DNA of 33,032 nt from Phycisphaerae bacterium (GTDB lineage: Bacteria > Planctomycetota > Phycisphaerae > UBA1845 > Fen-1342): assembly GCA_023128695.1 (NCBI GenBank), contig JAGMDK010000160.1, positions 1-33,032 of the forward strand, written 5' to 3'. The number at the start of each line of letters is the position of its first letter. The stretch's first letter is position 1. Positions 1 through 7,303 of the stretch are shown here, piece by piece. The notes beneath the pieces were generated by a model. The model was not told the DNA's origin, searched no databases, and worked only from the letters and a program-made list of their open reading frames with translations. The position numbers were made by a program, and so were the translations under genes.

Positions 1-18
1 CCGGAGTCAAGCAGAGAA

Positions 19-969
19 TCAGTTCGCATTAAACAACTCTCGGTACTTCTCGGCGCGTTCCTTCTTTGAGTACCAGAGAATCGTGTCAGCCACGGAACCT
101 AGAACTTTTGAAGAACCTGATGGCCCCCCGGCGCTCGTTGTCTTTTGAACCGTGATTGCAGCTAGAGCGTTGTCCTCCCCAAACAACTCATCCATCACGG
201 CCCGAACGCGGTGGACGTTTTCGTCCCCGATCTGGACGAAGATGGAGCCGGATTCGTGGAGCAGGTCGCGGGCGGCGGTGAGGCGATCCCGTAGGTAGGT
301 GAGATACGAGTGAACCCCATCCCGCCAGGTGTCCCGAAACGCCTTCACCTGTTCCGGCTCGCGGGTGATGTGGTCGACGTTGCCGTCCTTGACATCGCGG
401 CTCGTCGTTGACCATTGGAAGTTCGAGTTGAACTTGATGCCGTAGGGCGGGTCGATGTAGATGCACTGGACCTGGCCGCGGAGGCCCTCGCGTTCGGCGA
501 GCGACGCCATCACTTGCAGGCTGTCGCCGAGGATCATGCGGTTGGTCCAGTTGGCGTCGTGCTGGTAGAACTCGGTCTTGGCGTCGGTGTCCGGCAGGCC
601 GTTGAAGTCGGCGTAGAGGTCCTGGAACAGCAGCGGCGCGGCGTCTTCCTCCTGCCGCCGCTGCTCTTCCTGTGTCCGCCGCAGCAGGTCGTCGATCAGC
701 ACCTTGGGGTGGACTTTCTCCTGGATGAAGAGCGGCGGAGCCTGCGTGACGAGGTCGGACCAGTCCTGCTCGTCCTTGCCACGCCAGACGAGCTGCGGGT
801 CGAGGTCGCGGTTGCGCCGCTCGTAGGCCACCCGAATCGGGCTCTGGTCGTCCTTGGCCATGACCGACTGAAACTCAGCGGTCGGAATGTTCGGCCGCTT
901 CGCCTCGTCGTGCGTCAGCGTCTCGACCTTCTTCTTCGTCTTCTTCCTGGTGGTCTTCTTCTTGGCCAT
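19..969 (-). CDS. Type III-like restriction-modification DNA methyltransferase (Mod), truncated
   Basis: This is the N-terminal third of a beta-class adenine methyltransferase of the Mod type, which would protect host DNA from the neighbouring Res subunit. The catalytic motif IDPPYGIKF lies near residues 173-181, followed by the conserved stretch with NFQWSTTSRDVKDGN and by IFVQIGDENVHRVRA. In this class the target-recognition region and the F-x-G-x-G AdoMet site lie C-terminal to DPPY. Here the frame ends at a TGA (19-21) after 316 residues, and a second in-frame TGA follows four codons later, whereas family members are usually about 900 residues. The product should therefore be inactive unless the remainder is supplied separately. 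The N-terminus is very rich in Lys. The start ATG at 967-969 is the first in frame. It is the last gene of a minus-strand operon with res. A frameshift just upstream of the stop, or an insertion outside the window, are both possible. Confidence 0.85.
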   Translation of the reverse strand: MAKKKTTRKKTKKKVETLTHDEAKRPNIPTAEFQSVMAKDDQSPIRVAYERRNRDLDPQLVWRGKDEQDWSDLVTQAPPLFIQEKVHPKVLIDDLLRRTQEEQRRQEEDAAPLLFQDLYADFNGLPDTDAKTEFYQHDANWTNRMILGDSLQVMASLAEREGLRGQVQCIYIDPPYGIKFNSNFQWSTTSRDVKDGNVDHITREPEQVKAFRDTWRDGVHSYLTYLRDRLTAARDLLHESGSIFVQIGDENVHRVRAVMDELFGEDNALAAITVQKTTSAGGPSGSSKVLGSVADTILWYSKKERAEKYRELFNAN

Positions 970-1097
970 GCTGCATTCCTGCCTTGCGGGGCGACTGGAT
1001 CAAACGGTCGTCAAATAGGCCGAGGGTCGCTGAACCCCAACATATTGTGGTCGGCAGCTCCCTCTCGTCCATATTTGGAGGCGTTCGTCGCCCCGGT

Positions 1098-1126
1098 CAA
1101 ATAGCCGTCAAATAGCGAGCAAATAG
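1098..1126. repeat. Three phased CAAATAG direct repeats (11-bp period)
   Basis: The heptamer CAAATAG occurs at 1098-1104, 1109-1115 and 1120-1126, exactly 11 bp apart, with a further copy at 1012-1018. The cluster sits in the 183-bp gap between the AlbA-type gene and mod, i.e. in the mod leader on the minus strand (CTATTTG). Spacing of one helical turn suggests a protein-binding array or iteron-like operator; no function can be proven from sequence. Confidence 0.5.
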
Positions 1127-1152
1127 GGCCGACGGCCGAGGCGGCTATCGCC

Positions 1153-2622
1153 CTAAGCCCAGTAGGGTACGTAACTTGCGTGTCTCTTCGACTCGCTTTC
1201 GGGGTTAGCGGACCTGATAACGCCGGCCTCGACGGCGTCCCGGATCACCCGGGAGACCTGCGATGCATTCTGCTTGTCGATCCCGAACCGCCCGCGCAGA
1301 GTGCCGTTGGTCATGCGCTTGCGCTGAACGTATTGCAGGCAGGCGTGCAAGTAGCAGGCCCGCGTGCGGTCGGCCGTGTCCATGCCGGCAAACGCCTTGT
1401 GGGCGAAGAGGACCGCGCGGGTATGCCCGCCCACGACCTCGAACAATGGCGCTGGCAACTGGTACAGCTCGGTCTGGAGCACGATCTTGTCGACGCCGCT
1501 GCCGCGTTCCTCGCAGATGCCCACGCGCCGCAGGAAAGACGCCAGCGCTTCGTTGCGTGATTGTGGCGGGCTGTCGAGAAACCGCCGAGTGTCGACCAGC
1601 GGTTCGCCTGGGTTGGTGATCTCCAGGCGCCCGTCGAACACTTCGACCATGGGCCCGGTCCCGCTGATCGTGAAGTCCTGGTGGATGAGGACGTTTGCGA
1701 CCAGTTCGCGGATGGCCAGTTCCGGGTACATGGGGACGGTCTTGCGGAGCGCCTCGCCGATTACTTCGTTCTCGGGCAGAATGCCCTTGAGGGAACCGAT
1801 CAAGCTCTCGAAGCCCGCGGCGTATCCCTTGTGGCTCTCATGCTCGCGTTTTGTTCTCACACGCCCTTCGCCGTCGTACTCGATGACACGCACCGCCTTG
1901 CGCGCGAGGTGTCGGAATTTCGACAGATCGGACGCGAACAGAAGCGCGCCGAGGTTCAGGACGTTCCACCCCCCGCCCTGGCAGGTCTCGATCATGTGAT
2001 CGTCAGCCAGGCGTTGGAGTATCCCGTCGCGTGATTCGGGCAGCGGCATGTCCAGGAGTTTGAAGTAAGCGGGATAGTCCAGCAGGTTCAACACCTCGGT
2101 GGCTTCGATCCGCTCTGCCGCCACCAGTTGCTCGAACGGTGTCACGTCGAAGGTTCGCCAAAGCTCTCGCTCTTTCTCCGGATGGTCCTTGAGTTTCTTC
2201 TTGTACGAACCGACGCGGATGTACTCCACCCCTTGGAACTGGACGGGTTGGTGCCCAGCGCGGGGGATCTCGATCATCGCGATGTGCTTGCCATCCACGT
2301 CAAACTCGATAAAGCGGAAGTGGATTCTGGGGCTGAGCAAGCGAACGAGCCAGTTCTCAAGCTCCTCGTTGCCCTTCTTCGCTTCGGTTGGCCGAAAAGA
2401 CGTCCCGACGACTTCGTGCGATTCATCCGCGACGCCCCAGACCAGGTAGGCGTTGGTCTTGCCCTTCAACGCAGCGGAGTTAGCCAGCGCCGAGATGTAC
2501 TCGCCGATTTCCACGGGGTTGTCGTTGTTGCACTTGAACTCCACCCACTCTGTCTCATGCGGCAGTTGGCACAACTCGTTGAGTAGACCGGCGAGATACT
2601 CGGGATTGTCAGACCTTGCCAT
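1153..2622 (-). CDS. AlbA/Schlafen-type putative DNA-binding ATPase (AlbA_2 plus HATPase_c_4)
   Basis: The 489-residue protein has an N-terminal AlbA_2 domain (roughly residues 10-120), seen in the pattern ETEWVEFKCN followed by EIGEYISALANSAAL and YLVWGVADESHEVVGT. A C-terminal GHKL-like ATP-binding module follows, with the signature AIRELVANVLIHQDF, then GRLEITNPGEPL and the glycine motif GICEERGSGVDKIV, and a winged-helix-like tail. Proteins of this class are usually annotated as transcriptional regulators or RNA/DNA-binding proteins and often travel inside restriction-modification operons. I chose the ATG at 2620-2622 (MARSDNPEYL), which overlaps the end of res by 14 bp; an upstream GTG at 2640 is in frame but less likely. 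Its position between res and mod suggests an accessory or regulatory role in that system (inference). Confidence 0.85.
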   Translation of the reverse strand: MARSDNPEYLAGLLNELCQLPHETEWVEFKCNNDNPVEIGEYISALANSAALKGKTNAYLVWGVADESHEVVGTSFRPTEAKKGNEELENWLVRLLSPRIHFRFIEFDVDGKHIAMIEIPRAGHQPVQFQGVEYIRVGSYKKKLKDHPEKERELWRTFDVTPFEQLVAAERIEATEVLNLLDYPAYFKLLDMPLPESRDGILQRLADDHMIETCQGGGWNVLNLGALLFASDLSKFRHLARKAVRVIEYDGEGRVRTKREHESHKGYAAGFESLIGSLKGILPENEVIGEALRKTVPMYPELAIRELVANVLIHQDFTISGTGPMVEVFDGRLEITNPGEPLVDTRRFLDSPPQSRNEALASFLRRVGICEERGSGVDKIVLQTELYQLPAPLFEVVGGHTRAVLFAHKAFAGMDTADRTRACYLHACLQYVQRKRMTNGTLRGRFGIDKQNASQVSRVIRDAVEAGVIRSANPESESKRHASYVPYWA

Positions 2623-5600
2623 CGGCCACCCCCTGAACACGTTCCGCCGTGACTGTGTCGATCATCTTGTTGAACTCAGCTTCGACTTTCGCCTCGAAGT
2701 CGGCCTCCATCGCGTAGACATCGCAGAACTCGGCGAACGACCAGCGGCCGTAGCTGTTCAGATTGTTCACGCCGGGGATCCAATAGTCCTTCATGGTACC
2801 GGCTTTTTCCTTGGCGTCCTCCCGGCGAAAACCCTTGATCTCGACGACAAGCTGCAGCAGGTCGGGCGTGCCGTCCTCGTTTGGCTCGCGGCCGTCATCG
2901 ACGAGCACGATAAAGTCGGGCCTGTACTTCCGCGACTCGGAACCGTATCGGTAAGGAACTTCGAGCCCGAGATTGTGGTTCTTCACGTAGGCGACGACCT
3001 TGGGGTGGGCCTCGGCGACGCGGCAGAACTCGGCCTCCCAGTCGCTGTCGAGGATGACCCAGTTAATATGGCAGCGGCGGGCGTCGGTCTGCCAGCGGTC
3101 CTTCTTCGACGTGTTGAAGTTCACGAACGACGTGGAGCCGGTCGGGTTGTACGGGTCGAGCACGGCTTTGATCGGGCACTCGCCGACAAGCTTGCTGACG
3201 ATGCCGCGGGTGATGCGCTCGCAGGCCATGTCGGCAAGCGTGAGATACATGAGCTGTGCGGGATAGGTTTGGCCTTTGCAGACGAGGTGGTTGTCGAGCC
3301 ATTCCTTGGTGACGCGTTTCAGTTGGCCGAACAGGTGGAGCTTGGGATCCTCGCCGGGATCACGCCACTTCGTGTAGAGCAGCCGTTGCGTGAGGTGGAA
3401 CAGCAGCGTCGAGCGGCGGAGGTCGCCCGTATGGACGAGCGTCAGATCGACGCCTTCACCAATGATGCCCTCGTTGCGAGTGACGGACGGGCCGACGAGT
3501 TCCGGCGTGAGTTCGAGCGTCGAGTCGCCGTCGAACTTGGCGGTGAGGCGCTCCTGCGGCAGTTCGACGCGATAGCCCTCGACACGCGGGAAGCGGATCT
3601 CGAGCTCGTCGCGGTCGGGCCGGATGGCCTTGACGTGAATGGTCTCGCGGGGCGGTTGCGGAGGCGCGACGACAGGTTTGGCGGTGAAGTCGAACGGAAT
3701 GCCGAGCACGTCGGCGTACTCGACGTTGAACAGGCCTTCTTCATTCAGGTCGTACGACTGGCGGCGAAGCGCACGCCCTATGACCTGCTCGCAAAGAAGC
3801 TGCGTGCCGAACGCACGGACGCCAAGCACGTGGGTGACGGTGTTGGCGTCCCAGCCCTCAGTCAGCATCGCCACGGACACAACGCAGCGGATCGACCCGC
3901 CAAGCCGATTCTTCTTACCGACTGTGTTCATGACCTCGCGGAGCAGGTCTTGGTCAGAGATGTTCTCGGCTGCTTTCCGGTCGCCGGTGCGTTCAATGAT
4001 CTCGCGGCGGAACCGTTCGATTTCGTCGGAGGCCATGTCGCGGAACTTGGTGTCGAGGGCGTCGCCGGATTCAAGTTGTTCGCTATCGATCAGCAATGTG
4101 CGCGGGCGTGCGAGCGGGTTGCCGTGTTCGTCGAAGTTCCGGAAGAGCTTCAATCGACCTTCGACAAGCCGGCCGGTCCCGTCGTCTTCTTCACGGACGA
4201 AGCCGGAAACGAAATCGTAGATCAGCTTCGAGATGGCCGTGTTCTGGCAGACGACAATAAAGCATGGCGGAACCGCAATCTTCTCCTGCTCCCAGAGCTT
4301 GTACGTCTTGTCGTAGTGGCCGTAGAGCGCTTCGAGGGCGGTCTGGAGCTCCACTGGGATTGCGAGCGGATCGAGCTTGCCGCCTTTGCCGCGACCTTTC
4401 TTCGGCATCTTCTTGCCGACGTGCTTCCAGAGTTCGCGGAACTTGGGCACGTCGCCGCCGGGGATATTGTCGGCGACGGGCACGCGGGGCAGTTTGACAA
4501 TGCCGCACTCGATCGCATCCATAAGTGAGAAATCGCACATCGTCCACGGGAACAACGTGCCTTCGGCATAGCCGGATCCGCGCAGGAAGAACGGCGTCGC
4601 CGAAAGATCGAAGAGGCGTTCGATGCCTAGCTTGCGATTGACCATCTCTAGGCCAGAGATCCAGACGCGGGCCGCCTCACGGTTCTTCTCAGCCTCTTTC
4701 TTGTCGTCGCCTTTGAGGTCACCTTCGTCGTCTTCGCCGGGCTTCTCCCGGTAACAGTGGTGAGCCTCATCGTTGAGCACAAGGATGCTCTTCATGCCCA
4801 TAAGGTCCGGCATGACGCGCTGGAGCATCTGCCCTTCAGTCTCAAGTGTCCGCAGCTCTTCGCCGCGTCCCTGGAGGAGCGAGCGACCGCCTTTGGAGAG
4901 GTCAAGCGTCTCGCGGAGTTTGAACGCGTGGTAGTTGGTGATGACGATCTTGGCTCGGTCCAAGTCGCCGAGCATGTCGTTCGGGACCAGTTCGCGGCTC
5001 TTGTAGTACGCGTCGGGATCGTTCGGCTTCAGCACGCGGAGTCGGTCACGGATGGTGATGCCCGGCGTGACAACCAGGAAGCCTCTTGTGAATTTCTTAC
5101 TGCCAGGTCGACGTACGGCGTTGACGGTCTGCCAAGCGATGATCATGGCCATGACGGTTGTCTTGCCGGCGCCGGTGGCGAGCTTCAGGGCAAGCCGGGC
5201 CAGCCCCGGATTCGCGGCTTCGTTCGACGCGTCAAGATGTTCGAGGAACGTGCGGCCCTCCTTGCCGAGTTTCGGAGCGACCTCGGTAAGCCAAATGGCG
5301 GCTTCGATGGCTTCGACCTGACAGAAGAACGGGCGGATGTTGTTGAACGGGTGGTGTCGCCAGTGCTGCAGGAGACGAGCGGTCTCAGGAGTCACTTTCC
5401 AATCGGCCGAATTGGGTAGCTCCCGCCATCGGTCGACGCGGCGGCGAAGCTCGTTAATGTGCCCGGTGGGGTCGTATTGCTGCTCTTCGGTTGAGAGGCC
5501 CTTGCCCTCATCGAAGACCAACTCGCGCTGTTGGGCCTCGCCACGACGCTTCTTGGGCTTGGGGATCGGCGTGATGAACTCGGCGCGGCGGCGGTTTTCG

Positions 5601-5704
5601 ATGATCCGGTTGGTGGGTTGCCCGGACGCATCAAGTTCCCAGTGCCGAGCCGGGTAAGCATACGGCGCATTCAGGATTGGCTTCTCGAAGAATTGGTCGG
5701 TCAT
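2609..5704 (-). CDS. Type III-like restriction endonuclease Res subunit (BPTD_3080-like)
   Basis: The 1031-residue protein combines a superfamily 2 helicase/translocase with a nuclease. It opens with FFEKPILNAPYAYPARHWEL and PIPKPKKRRG, a pattern I associate with the BPTD_3080 restriction endonuclease family. Walker A is ATGAGKTTV near residue 177, Walker B/DEAH-box is LVLNDEAHHCY, motif III-like SATPF follows in LFDLSATPFF, and motif VI is QVIGRALRR. The C-terminus has RPDFIVLVDDG followed by LQLVVEIKGFR, a PD-(D/E)XK nuclease core with D, E and K present. It would translocate along DNA and cut, guided by the Mod partner. The start ATG overlaps the upstream small gene as ATGA, and its 3' end overlaps the AlbA-type gene, so the operon is translationally coupled. 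The gene is intact although mod is truncated. Confidence 0.93.
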   Translation of the reverse strand: MTDQFFEKPILNAPYAYPARHWELDASGQPTNRIIENRRRAEFITPIPKPKKRRGEAQQRELVFDEGKGLSTEEQQYDPTGHINELRRRVDRWRELPNSADWKVTPETARLLQHWRHHPFNNIRPFFCQVEAIEAAIWLTEVAPKLGKEGRTFLEHLDASNEAANPGLARLALKLATGAGKTTVMAMIIAWQTVNAVRRPGSKKFTRGFLVVTPGITIRDRLRVLKPNDPDAYYKSRELVPNDMLGDLDRAKIVITNYHAFKLRETLDLSKGGRSLLQGRGEELRTLETEGQMLQRVMPDLMGMKSILVLNDEAHHCYREKPGEDDEGDLKGDDKKEAEKNREAARVWISGLEMVNRKLGIERLFDLSATPFFLRGSGYAEGTLFPWTMCDFSLMDAIECGIVKLPRVPVADNIPGGDVPKFRELWKHVGKKMPKKGRGKGGKLDPLAIPVELQTALEALYGHYDKTYKLWEQEKIAVPPCFIVVCQNTAISKLIYDFVSGFVREEDDGTGRLVEGRLKLFRNFDEHGNPLARPRTLLIDSEQLESGDALDTKFRDMASDEIERFRREIIERTGDRKAAENISDQDLLREVMNTVGKKNRLGGSIRCVVSVAMLTEGWDANTVTHVLGVRAFGTQLLCEQVIGRALRRQSYDLNEEGLFNVEYADVLGIPFDFTAKPVVAPPQPPRETIHVKAIRPDRDELEIRFPRVEGYRVELPQERLTAKFDGDSTLELTPELVGPSVTRNEGIIGEGVDLTLVHTGDLRRSTLLFHLTQRLLYTKWRDPGEDPKLHLFGQLKRVTKEWLDNHLVCKGQTYPAQLMYLTLADMACERITRGIVSKLVGECPIKAVLDPYNPTGSTSFVNFNTSKKDRWQTDARRCHINWVILDSDWEAEFCRVAEAHPKVVAYVKNHNLGLEVPYRYGSESRKYRPDFIVLVDDGREPNEDGTPDLLQLVVEIKGFRREDAKEKAGTMKDYWIPGVNNLNSYGRWSFAEFCDVYAMEADFEAKVEAEFNKMIDTVTAERVQGVADGKV

Positions 5705-5892
5705 ATGCGGTCTCGCTTCCGGGCCAGCCCTCCGCGCAACGAAAGTTGGTCGTCCTCGTACTCGACGCGAACGAGGTTCAACCTGCCTGTGTCGCCATCG
5801 AAAGGCTCAATCGATGCAACGATGCCGCGCGGGTTACGCACCGTGGCGACCATGCCGACGCGGGGTGGTGAACTTGTCTCAGCTACTGGCAC
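5701..5892 (-). CDS. Small protein upstream of res, probably the 3' part of a frameshifted gene
   Basis: The frame starting at GTG (5890-5892) encodes 63 residues, MPVAETSSPPRVGMVATVRN and onward, ending in TGA that overlaps the res ATG as ATGA. The same frame stays open upstream to a TAG at 6010-6012 and still reads like protein (for example AWFVPLRWLG and HLPYPFALREG), but has no ATG. An ATG at 6026-6028 overlaps the stop of the HTH gene, again as ATGA, in the neighbouring frame. A one-base indel between about 5990 and 6010 would join the two into a gene of about 109 codons with coupled junctions at both ends. The VGMVATVRNPRGIV region resembles, from memory, a beta-rich segment in front of some SNF2-type helicases; that is weak. 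Function unknown. Confidence 0.6.
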   Translation of the reverse strand: MPVAETSSPPRVGMVATVRNPRGIVASIEPFDGDTGRLNLVRVEYEDDQLSLRGGLARKRDRI

Positions 5893-6027
5893 GGCTTGTC
5901 CTTCCCGAAGCGCGAAGGGATACGGGAGATGCAGTCGGGCGCCCAGCCAGCGGAGCGGAACGAACCAGGCCTCTTCCAGGTTCGGCGGGTATTGAGACGG
6001 CCCTCTGGTCTAACGCCTGGCTCATCA

Positions 6028-6240
6028 TCATCTCCCTTGCTCGTTGTCGTCCTGGACTTGGTTGCCCTTGCTGGCGCCACCGGCTCTTACCCAATCGTCC
6101 ACTTCCGCCTTCTTGAACTTCCATAGCCGGCCGAGGCGGTGCGCGGGTATGCCCTTCTGGTCGATCCACTTGTACACCGTGTCTCGAGACACGCCGAGGT
6201 GGGCGCAGATTTCGTCGACCGAAAGCCAGCGGTCGTCCAT
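6028..6240 (-). CDS. Excisionase-family single HTH DNA-binding protein (HTH_17)
   Basis: The 70-residue protein begins MDDRWLSVDEICAHLGVSRD and continues TVYKWIDQKGIPAHRLGRLW and KFKKAEVDDWVR, the classic helix-turn-helix plus wing of the HTH_17/MerR-like excisionase family (residues 5-52). A charged tail ends at a TGA. Such proteins commonly head restriction-modification and mobile-element operons and act as regulators or directionality factors. It is the first gene of the minus-strand operon and its stop overlaps the next start (ATGA). No integrase is present nearby, so a regulatory role for the operon is more likely than excision (inference). Confidence 0.88.
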   Translation of the reverse strand: MDDRWLSVDEICAHLGVSRDTVYKWIDQKGIPAHRLGRLWKFKKAEVDDWVRAGGASKGNQVQDDNEQGR

Positions 6241-6547
6241 GATGACTCTCCTGCCGCCAACCCGCGACCCGGCTCCGCCGTGGCGGTCGCAAACCTCTTC
6301 ACCAAAGCGGTTGCACGTCGCGCTGCTGTGCGAGGCGACTCATCCATGATGCACTGGTCTGGGCACGGCGTCAACTGACAGATGCCGACCATAACCGATA
6401 TAGCTTGATCTGTCCGGTTTTGGCCTGATTTAGACCCAATCTGAGCCGGATCGTCGGCGAAAACGGTTAGCACGCCAATCAGCTCTCGCCGCTAACGAAG
6501 GCGTCCAGGCGCTTCGGGATCGCCGCCTCGGAGGGTATGCTGGAATA
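6241..6547. promoter_or_regulatory. Divergent intergenic region with a GTTAGC/GCTAAC inverted repeat
   Basis: This 307-bp gap separates the minus-strand restriction operon from the plus-strand sigma factor, so promoters in both directions are expected here. I see one short inverted repeat, GTTAGC (6466-6471) and GCTAAC (6491-6496), about 50 bp before the sigma gene, which could be an operator. No strong -35/-10 pair is evident. I see no gene in it. Confidence 0.35.
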
Positions 6548-7180
6548 ATGACGAGTCCCGAGGATGAAATCACTTTGGTGGAGCGAGCGCGCCAAGGCGA
6601 CAGGACCGCGCTCAAGATCCTGCTCCTCAGAATCCGCGACCGTCTGAAACTCCACGTCTCGAACCGAATGCCTCCGGACTTGGCTAGCACCACGGAACCT
6701 GACGACATCATCCATGAGACCTGGCTGAAGGTCTTCCGGCGGATCGCTTCTTTTGAACCTAGGGGGCCGGGTTCCCTTTATGCCTGGACCCGCACGATCG
6801 CCGAGAACGTCCTGAAGAACGCCGCTGAAGCCGAACGCGCGGACAAGCGCGGCGGCAACCGACGCGTGAGCCAGGCTTACGCGGCGGGCACTGATTCCTG
6901 CCCTGGGCTACTGGATGGCACGGCCGGCAAGGAGCATACACCAACCTGGACGCTTCGCCGAAGGGAGGCAGATTTATGGGCAAAGGCAGCCGTGGGCCGT
7001 CTCCCGGACCACTATCGGCGCGCCGTGACGCTCGTAGACATCGAGGGCGAATCCAGGAAGGATGCGGCGGCCAAGATGGAGATAACCAAAAGGGCCTTGG
7101 ACGGTCTGCTGCGCCGTGGGCGCGAGATGCTGCGCGACGAGCTTGGTAGTCCTCTGCGATTCCTGAGTTCAGGAGGTTGA
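6548..7180 (+). CDS. ECF-subfamily RNA polymerase sigma factor
   Basis: The 210-residue protein has the two-domain layout of an extracytoplasmic-function sigma factor. Region 2 is seen in the N-terminal half, with DDIIHETWLKVFRRI and LYAWTRTIAENVLKN. A variable Gly/Thr-rich linker follows (about residues 95-135), then region 4 with GRLPDHYRRAVTLVDIEGES, DAAAKMEITKRALDGLLRRG and a basic end. The linker length and the adjacent kinase gene match the planctomycete groups of ECF factors that are encoded next to Ser/Thr kinases with large sensory parts (family knowledge). No anti-sigma factor is encoded next to it, so the kinase 123 bp downstream is the likely regulator (inference). It is also a candidate to read the four ECF-like promoter motifs at 26.9-31.5 kb. 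Confidence 0.88.
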   Translation: MTSPEDEITLVERARQGDRTALKILLLRIRDRLKLHVSNRMPPDLASTTEPDDIIHETWLKVFRRIASFEPRGPGSLYAWTRTIAENVLKNAAEAERADKRGGNRRVSQAYAAGTDSCPGLLDGTAGKEHTPTWTLRRREADLWAKAAVGRLPDHYRRAVTLVDIEGESRKDAAAKMEITKRALDGLLRRGREMLRDELGSPLRFLSSGG

Positions 7181-7303
7181 GATCTCGTCCAGTTGCGTGG
7201 TTTCCATGGGCGCACTTTCGCAATGTTCTGTTTGAGAAGTTGAGGAGTAGCGTGAGACGGGCGCCATTGACGACAGAAAAGTGCCGACCGAGGTAAGGCG
7301 AAC

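Noticed and set aside
2453-4528. 691-codon plus-strand open frame
   Set aside because: It lies fully antisense to the res gene, whose protein has clear family motifs; high GC content keeps the opposite frame open.
868-6650. Other CTGAAAC sites at 868-874 and 6644-6650
   Set aside because: Neither has the GCCGCT-like box at the right distance, and both are inside coding sequence.
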